From Acanthosoma haemorrhoidale (lineage: Eukaryota; Arthropoda; Insecta; Hemiptera; Acanthosomatidae), in assembly GCA_930367205.1 (NCBI GenBank), contig OV884012.1, forward strand, positions 46,707,239 through 46,771,238: DNA of 64,000 nucleotides, read 5' to 3'. The position numbers were made by a program, and so were the translations under genes. The notes under the pieces were generated by a model. That model ran no database searches, was not told the DNA's origin, and saw only the letters and a program-made list of their open reading frames with translations. This document shows, piece after piece, positions 57,680-64,000 of this stretch. Numbering within the stretch: the stretch's first letter is position 1; each line of letters opens with the position of its first letter.

Positions 57680-58182
57680 TTTTTTTTTATCAATTAAAAT
57701 CTATGACTATGTAAAAACAATATATATCTTTTTTCCCCTTCCTTCATATCACCTTGTTATTATAAATTATGGAAATCAGTATAGGTTTTACATAAATGAA
57801 TCTATTCGCACTAGGTCCATTATATGTCCTGAAGCTTGGCTATATTTTATAAAAATTTTAATAATTTTACATTGCGATTTGTGATTGTTTCAAAATTATA
57901 ATGTACATTATACATTTTTTTCCCTAAATGTTTAAAAGTGATGGGGCTCACCTTATGAATCATAGACTTAAAACTAACAACAAAACCTTAACCTAATTTT
58001 CACCGACCGATCGATGGCAACAGATCATCGATGCGGAAAGGGTTATAGTGTTAAACACTGAGTTTGTTAGATGCTACAAAGAGCCAAAAAATTTGATGTG
58101 TCTCCGGTGGATTACCCGAAAGCACACCAAGAAACGGGTGCAGGTCGGCGTTCTTGCACCTCTCGAGGGAGTTTGTTTCTCC
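57680..58182 (-). mobile_element. LINE 3' end with poly-A (family 2), longest tail copy
   Basis: Minus-strand order: CTCGAGAGGTGCAAGAACGC, ORF2 C-terminal codons RVIHRRHIKFFGSL (then a stop), HLTNSVFNTI, the hairpin AAGGTGAGCCCCATCACTTT at about 57957-57938, GTATAATGTACATTATAAT and an A run (plus-strand T run at 57679-57689). About 500 bp. It shows the full 3' UTR length of this family, including the segment where the 30.3 kb copy is interrupted. Confidence 0.78.
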
Positions 58183-58770
58183 TGTCTGACCACTTTTATC
58201 ATTCTGAAATTGCTGGAGACTTTAAGCTTTATTGTCAGTCAATTGAGTATATATTGGGGAACCGTACAGCTGGCCACATTTATATATCATAAGGTTGAGA
58301 CGAAGTGACAAGTTGTGAGAAGTTACCATGTGCGAAAACCGGTAAGACCTGTGTCGTACTTTTCTATTTTATTACCGAAATGAGTAGAGAAATTGAGATG
58401 CCTATTTTAATTACCATGATAGTACATTAAGAAAGCCGGTGAGTTCCTAATTAAAGAGGGAAGGAACACTTGAAACCCCGTATTGTAAAAGGCCACTGAA
58501 ATAAATAAAAAATATAAACCGCTAAAATAAAGTAGAAAAAAAGCTAATAAAACTGGCTTGAACGGTTTTAAGACTGTTATTAGTTCTTTATTTAAAAGTA
58601 TTTCTTTGTAATATTTTCAAATTGTTTAAGACCCACTTAAAGTAAACTCCCTTTAACTCGTGCTTAACCATAGGGAAGAAACCCTTTTTAAATATAATTT
58701 CCTGCGAGTTCATTGTTAGCAAACGAAAGTGAGGTTTTATTTTTCATCAAACTTATTAATGGGCTTGGTT
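58183..58770. other. Unannotated AT-rich DNA
   Basis: No recognised content. Confidence 0.4.
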
Positions 58771-58879
58771 TTAACATACTATGTGTGTCCGTATCAGGTC
58801 AAAGTATAAGATTATGTGATCATACTTCTTAAATATGTGTTATGTAATCAGCCAACTTGATGCAGACCTATGTTGTACG
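58771..58879. mobile_element. Degenerate MITE-like element
   Basis: Ends TAACATACTATGTGTGTCCG (left) and TTGATGCAGACCTATGTTGT (right) are imperfect inverted repeats that resemble the 44-bp TIRs of the 33303-33520 element. It is about half the length. Assignment rests on those ends only. Confidence 0.5.
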
Positions 58880-59857
58880 ACATAATGTTCTCCATAAATA
58901 AGATTTTAACCCTCGTCAGCTCAATACCAGATATCTACAAATTCCTTCACTTATTTTTTAATACAAATAGCTATAATTGGTTAGGTAGTGGACAGATTTT
59001 TTTCATTTTTTTTTCTCATTTCCTGTAATTAAACCAATATAGAGCGTTAACCAACCTATTTCTGAATAAAACCTTTTAAATTTTGGTTCGAATGGATTAT
59101 TTTTACGGCCACTAATGTTAAACGCGAAAACAATTGCCGTGAAAGTCAGCAATTAAAACAATTGAAAGTAAAGCCTAAACCTTCGTAAATTGTGCATAAG
59201 CTTCAAACGTTTCTTCAGAAATTAGGATTCGGACAATCGTATTTTTGTGAGAGGTCATCAATTAGTTATCATTTTGACGTATTTTAATTGCAACCCTCTC
59301 CTCTAAATATAAAGGAAATCTATTTTCTTTTGAGGCACACCCTTAATAAACAAACATATCCATACATAACAGGCAAAATAGCGTAGACAAAATAAATTAT
59401 ACCGCAAGTATAACTAATTGAGCCGAGATTAGGCTTCGTAATGATTTATTGCCGTGTAGTTTCTTGCAAGTGCATTTACGCTTGTCAGGAACTCTGACAA
59501 ATTTATTCACGGACTTCAATACCATATATTTTCTCCACTAAGCGGACCACATGTTTTACAATCCAACTTTTACCATGGATAGTTTTTACAGCTTTGTATA
59601 AAGCTTACTTAAATCTATTAAATGAACGGTTGTGATTAATCAGTAACACTGTTGATAGCTTATCAGAAGGATATTCCAAGTTGTAGTGTGGAGGCCTATA
59701 TTTAGCCACTGCGATAACAACTTCCCCTGAAATGTCTCTGATTGCTGCCTACAATTTAATTCATCTTCTGCGAGTTAAGGTCGTCAATTTTTTACTGTTT
59801 TTAAATATTTATTTCAAGAAAATTTCAGTATGCCATTTTAAGAAGATAATTAAGATG
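58880..59857. other. Unannotated AT-rich DNA
   Basis: No recognised content. Confidence 0.4.
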
Positions 59858-60190
59858 AATTATATCATTCATACCATATTTACAATATTGTATTCACTCT
59901 TCCGTTCAAACAGTAATTAAATTATATATTCATTCAATATAAACTAGAAATGCATAGAAACAAATAGCCCAGGGGTCTCTAATTCACCTACAGACTTGTC
60001 TTCCCAGCTATCCAGAAGAAGGGATCGGGAAGATCCCCAACGCTACCCCTCCAGCAGCATCACCTCCGTGCAGATTGAAGGAGATCACTCCAGATACTCA
60101 GGACATGAGGCAAGAAAGCTAACTAGTGTCAGAACTCCGATTCTACTTCAATCTCCAACAATGATGCTTGCAAAAGTGGCCAGATAATTT
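59858..60190 (-). repeat. LINE 3' UTR fragment (family 1, diverged)
   Basis: Plus-strand ATCATTCATACCATATTTAC, AATAGCCCAGGGGTCTC, GGGAAGATCCCCAACGCTAC, CCAGATACTCAGGACATGAG follow the reverse-complement order of the family-1 3' UTR as in the 35.2 and 35.9 kb copies. The open frame through it (59996-60187) is a by-product. Confidence 0.6.
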
Positions 60191-61627
60191 TTGATGGGAT
60201 TAGAGGGTTGTGACTTTGGATAGTTGTGAGACATTGTGGAGACTTCTATTTGTGAGAGAAAAAGGTGCAATAAGTAATGTTATTGTAGTAGGGTTAGGTG
60301 TGCCTGATGTTCAAGGGTTTCTATTACACCTCAACAACATTATTTAAATATACAAAATAACATGTTTGTTAAAGTCCATGAAATAGTTATAATGAACAAT
60401 CTCACTTTTTTAATATGTTCTTCCTGTCCTTTTACCATAAAATAAGGAAAGTAACGCGTATAGAAGCTCTCAGCGGCCTTTTAGATAAGATATAGATGCA
60501 GTGAAAATAATGATAGCAGGTCAGATGGCCCTAAAGAAAGGGTTTCCAGAGTTCTTCAACACTCAGTTATAGTTGCTAGAAATACCTTTTAACACTTTTA
60601 CTCTATGAGACATTATTTGATTTAATCTTAAATGAATAGTTTGTACTTCTAAGTTTTTATCAATACATATTAGCACTCCAATGGCTAACAAACAAATGTA
60701 TAAAAATACATCTGTTGTTTAAAAAGTAGAAATACCTGAAGTAGAAATTTACTACTGTATAATGGTAACCTACTTGATATTACAAGAGTGTAATAAAAAT
60801 AAACAAAATAACATTAGTTATAGCACATTATGTAACTGTGTACTCATTTTGATGAGTACATCAAGTGTGATATCAAATAACTAAAAATGCAATTTTTCAC
60901 AGTCGATAGTTTGCCATTGTAATAACGATATATAATATCATACATATGAATTGAGCTGAAATTAAGTAAAATCAAAGCTTCCTCTCATTAAGTCTGACAG
61001 TAAGTCTGAAAATTTCATATTCTTCAATAAATACATTGTATTTACTGTTAATTTCAATAAATAATGGCACAACTATCTGCCGAGGTCTCAATTACTGTAA
61101 CTCTGAACAAATTAATAAGACTAATAACGAATAAGATTAGCATATGTACGTGCCACAAAATTAAAACATCTATGCAACGGTGCTTCAAAAAAAAAAAATG
61201 ATTTTTAGATATAAAGAGGGTTTGCATAAATTTCACGGTAAAATTATATAAACACAGTAAGGTACACTTCACTCAATCGGTTAAATTTATTTCAAGATTG
61301 ATTAAGAATTTTTAATAAACTTAAAAAAAAAAATATTCATATCTATTCATGAATACTAAACAAACAAAACAAATTTTGTAAGCACATGCTTTCGAATTAG
61401 AATGATAAAAGTATAAATGACTTAGTTATTTTATTTTTAATAATATCCATAACCCCTCAATTATAATCAACACAGCATGCCATTTCTTATAGTAATACAG
61501 TATAATTTATTTTGTCTGCTATATTTAAATGAATGATCCTTTAATGATCCCGAAAATTCAAATATCGTTCGCTTTATTCAGTTTAGGAAATTTTATCCTA
61601 TTTGTTAAAAAAAAAATTATCCACCCT
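60191..61627. other. Unannotated AT-rich DNA
   Basis: No recognised content. Confidence 0.4.
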
Positions 61628-61821
61628 CGGTGGACTCTCACTACCTTCCTGATTCCACCCGCCTCCTTTAGGCATTCCACACCCTATATCCTTCTCATAC
61701 ATCCTTCAAATAGGGGCCCTTAGTGAAAGGCACTCATTAGCCCAAAATAATTTTCTTTATTTTTCCCACATCCTATTTTATAAGTTTGAGAGCTAAGAAA
61801 AAAAAAAACAAAAAAAAAACG
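61628..61821 (+). repeat. Poly-A-ended tail repeat, copy 3
   Basis: GGTGGACTCTCACTACCTTC, CACCCGCCTCCTTTAGGCAT, TATATCCTTCTCATACATCC, TATAAGTTTGAGAGCTAAG and a long A-rich tail. It is the copy most similar to the one at 7.5 kb. Confidence 0.8.
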
Positions 61822-62805
61822 TATTTGTTAACTGAAGTAGATAATGCAATCGCTTTGGTATAAAATATACGATTTGTGGGAAGGTAATAATTTGTCCCAT
61901 TCATTATAACAGATAAATACATACGTAAATAAAAGACAATTAGTTGTTATAATAGTCAAATAAGTTATTATTACTGCTATCGGCCATATGAAAGCATCTC
62001 AATGATTTCCCCCAATCCACAAATCGATTCTGTAGAGAACATTCTGATCGTAACACTCTAATTCACAATAATACTCCGGCCTATAAATGATTTAATAGAT
62101 AATAAAGAAATGTGGTTATAACATTTATAAAGGTATTGTCAAACAGATTCCAGAAGCTTTTTCTCGGCTGGGGTGTATTTTAGGGATATGATTTGAGGGG
62201 AAAAGGCTTTACGAAATAGGGCATTGTTTCTTCAAAAGGGAAGGTAAGCGGAAAGCTCTGCGGTGCTTTCGAAAAACATAAAATAAGGAACCTATAAAAG
62301 GACTTCTTAGCATAACAAGATTCCCTTCCCAGGGGGCAAGTAAAATCGGATCGGTTTCGCTTTTCTGCGGTCACTCAGCCATTCATCTGCACAGGATCAC
62401 TTTGGAAAGGAAACGACTCGTCAAAATCAGCTGTACGTAATCGGCATTATTTTCACATGCGGATTTATATGTATACTGTTTTCATGCTTACTTATCTTTT
62501 ACAAGAAAGGAAACTAATAATTTTCAAAAATATATTGCTGCATCCTGAGGGGTGTATTACTGGACTACTGAACACATAAAAACATAGCATGATTTGGAGT
62601 AAAACTTCGATTTCACAACTAATCATTCTCAATGGTTCATGATTAGTATGAAATAGACAAATTCAGGGCTGAGTATCCCGTTGATGAAAGAGTATATCGA
62701 ATACCTTGTCTCTATATAAAGCAGCCTAAGTAGACGTATAAAACAAAACTGTTTTTCTATGGATTTTTGTTCCTTTTTAGCAAACACTTTTACGATTAAG
62801 GAGCG
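61822..62805. other. Unannotated DNA
   Basis: 62160-62400 is more GC-balanced, with a 64-codon minus-strand frame (62180-62374: TAEKRNRSDFTCPLGRESC...) of unknown family. It could be a host exon, but no strong splice sites or similarity support it. Confidence 0.25.
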
Positions 62806-62806
62806 A

Positions 62807-63073
62807 TGATGTCTGCCAACAATAAGCTTTTAGTTTTGCTTGCTTTAGGGCATGTACATGGTCATTTTTTATTTGTTTTTGCGATTTTTCAATTATCTAA
62901 CTTTTATTTTTTATTTACAGTACTTGGAAAGAAATTTGCTGTCGTCTTTTGGATTTTTTTTTCTATTAAACGCAGTCACTATAAATCTTTTGGATCCGAG
63001 AGCAAGAAATACACCAAGCACCCCTGAGGCGGACCAGGGCGCAGTCGGCACCCCAGTCCTTCTTCCCTGGTAG
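62807..63073 (+). CDS. Possible small gene or exon pair, unknown
   Basis: ATGATG at 62807 begins MMSANNKLLVLLALGHVHG, a signal-peptide-like start. A strong acceptor-like TTTTTTATTTACAG ends at about 62920, and donor-like GTACAT or GTCATT lie at about 62851-62861, so a short intron is conceivable. Downstream, the frame reading LLDPRARNTPSTPEADQGA and VGTPVLLPW-stop lies in a GC-rich island ending at 63073. How these parts join is undetermined, and the whole could be chance. Confidence 0.2.
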
Positions 63074-64000
63074 ACAGTGCACATATCATTATCATCATCA
63101 AGAGAAACTGAACGGAGATGTGGACAAACCCATGTTTTCTACCAAAGATTTCATACATATGCATAGTCCACTGGTGTTTACATAGTTGTGCGTGCTCGTA
63201 AAAAAGCGGTGAAAATAAGCTTCATTCTTGGACATTGGTCTGCTAAAATGACACTTATATAGTGGCACAGCCTGGCCTAAAAATACACATCATATTATCT
63301 ACTTATTATGTTTTAGATAAAACAATAGGTAATAGTGGATTGAACGTAAAGAAAAAATTAAAAATACGGGATTTTAAAACTGATAGGGGAAGAAGATGGA
63401 TGGAAGTATTGAGTTCCTTAAGGTTTATGCATGGACGAGAAATGATCGATTTAAGGAAGTAGACTGTGAGCAGTGGGTTGTAGGAATGGATGGAAGATTC
63501 GAGCTTGGAGAGGTCATGTAATGTGTGTAATGTATATAATGATGTTTTAGTGGTTAATGTTCGGTACGTTCGGTGAAATGAGGGTTTTTATTTAAATATA
63601 TGTATACTTACCGCAGATCGATACAATGATATATCTGATATACAACTGTAAATGAATAAACAAAAAGGCAATATATAAGGGATGCAACTTTTTCTATATT
63701 TACCTGGCATACCTACAATTACATTCTAGTTGAATAATTAAAATATTTAGTTAAAAAGGGATGCCATTTAACTATTCAACTTCAATAGATTTGAATCCTC
63801 TTTAAAATCCTGAGCATATTGCTTTAGCGTAAAGTTATACAAAATTATATGTTGCTCAAAAACATTCAATTAATTAATCAGTTACCCCAATCGTCTCTAA
63901 GCCCAAAATAATTTACTTAAATAAATTAATGTGGTGCCCAAGGAAGGAACTTCTGTATATAGAATAGAATTTCACAATATGCTTTATTACAAAAGGTTTA
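63074..64000. other. Unannotated AT-rich DNA
   Basis: No recognised content; an ATG-led open frame of 66 codons at 63262-63462 is unrecognised. Confidence 0.35.

Noticed and set aside
1..64000. CRISPR arrays, operons, phage or bacterial defence systems
   Set aside because: No regularly spaced repeats with unique spacers, no bacterial gene density or ribosome-binding sites; everything points to an animal genome.

Overview
This is an arthropod-type nuclear window, most likely insect. It is AT-rich and has no bacterial gene layout, no operons and no long open reading frames. Nearly everything recognisable is transposable-element debris. The element types are Jockey-like LINEs, an RTE-like LINE, mariner, another IS630/Tc1-like DNA element, a pogo/jerky-like element, two hAT elements, a possible Penelope-like remnant, MITE-like inverted repeats and microsatellites. 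All protein identifications come from motifs I recognise by eye; no database search was possible. I found no host gene I can name. The exon candidates are weak (around 42-81, 43.4-43.9 kb, 53.5-53.8 kb, 62.2-62.4 kb and 62.8-63.1 kb).

Layout. 0-6 kb: AT-rich unannotated DNA, one decayed reading frame (1768-2022), a TA microsatellite and a LINE tail near 5.1 kb. 6-8.7 kb: CT/CA microsatellite, a decayed LINE RT-end fragment, the first copy of a poly-A-ended tail repeat also seen at 46.2 and 61.6 kb, and a minus-strand LINE tail. 10.2-13.1 kb: a LINE mosaic (3' tail, then ORF1, endonuclease start and ORF2 end of an internally deleted copy), a CT microsatellite, a short open frame cut by an RTE-like element on the minus strand, and a GC-rich repeat. 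16.4 kb: hammerhead-like Penelope motif. 18.7-19.5 kb: mariner with intact ends but no catalytic core. 20.3-24.2 kb: two LINE 3' fragments and local direct duplications. 28.0-32.8 kb: the most complex block. It has two inverted arms of about 770 bp, a LINE 3' end interrupted by the right arm, both inside a hAT transposase remnant that resumes beyond them, then another LINE 3' end. 33.3-33.9 kb: MITE-like palindrome plus LINE tail. 35.8-40.0 kb: the longest element, a 5'-truncated minus-strand Jockey-like LINE of about 4.1 kb (ORF1 zinc knuckles, endonuclease, RT, 3' UTR, A-rich tail) with an internal duplication. 40.6-45.4 kb: pogo/jerky-like and hAT remnants. 49.2-49.8 kb: Tc1/mariner-superfamily 3' half. 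56.4-58.2 kb: three LINE 3' ends, two head-to-tail. The rest is AT-rich sequence where I see nothing specific.

None of the elements can encode a working enzyme as written: every transposase or reverse transcriptase has stops, frameshifts, deletions or catalytic-residue changes. The value of the window lies in its rearrangement record: nested insertions, a large inverted duplication, and a LINE duplication whose junction carries a filler copied from elsewhere in the same LINE.
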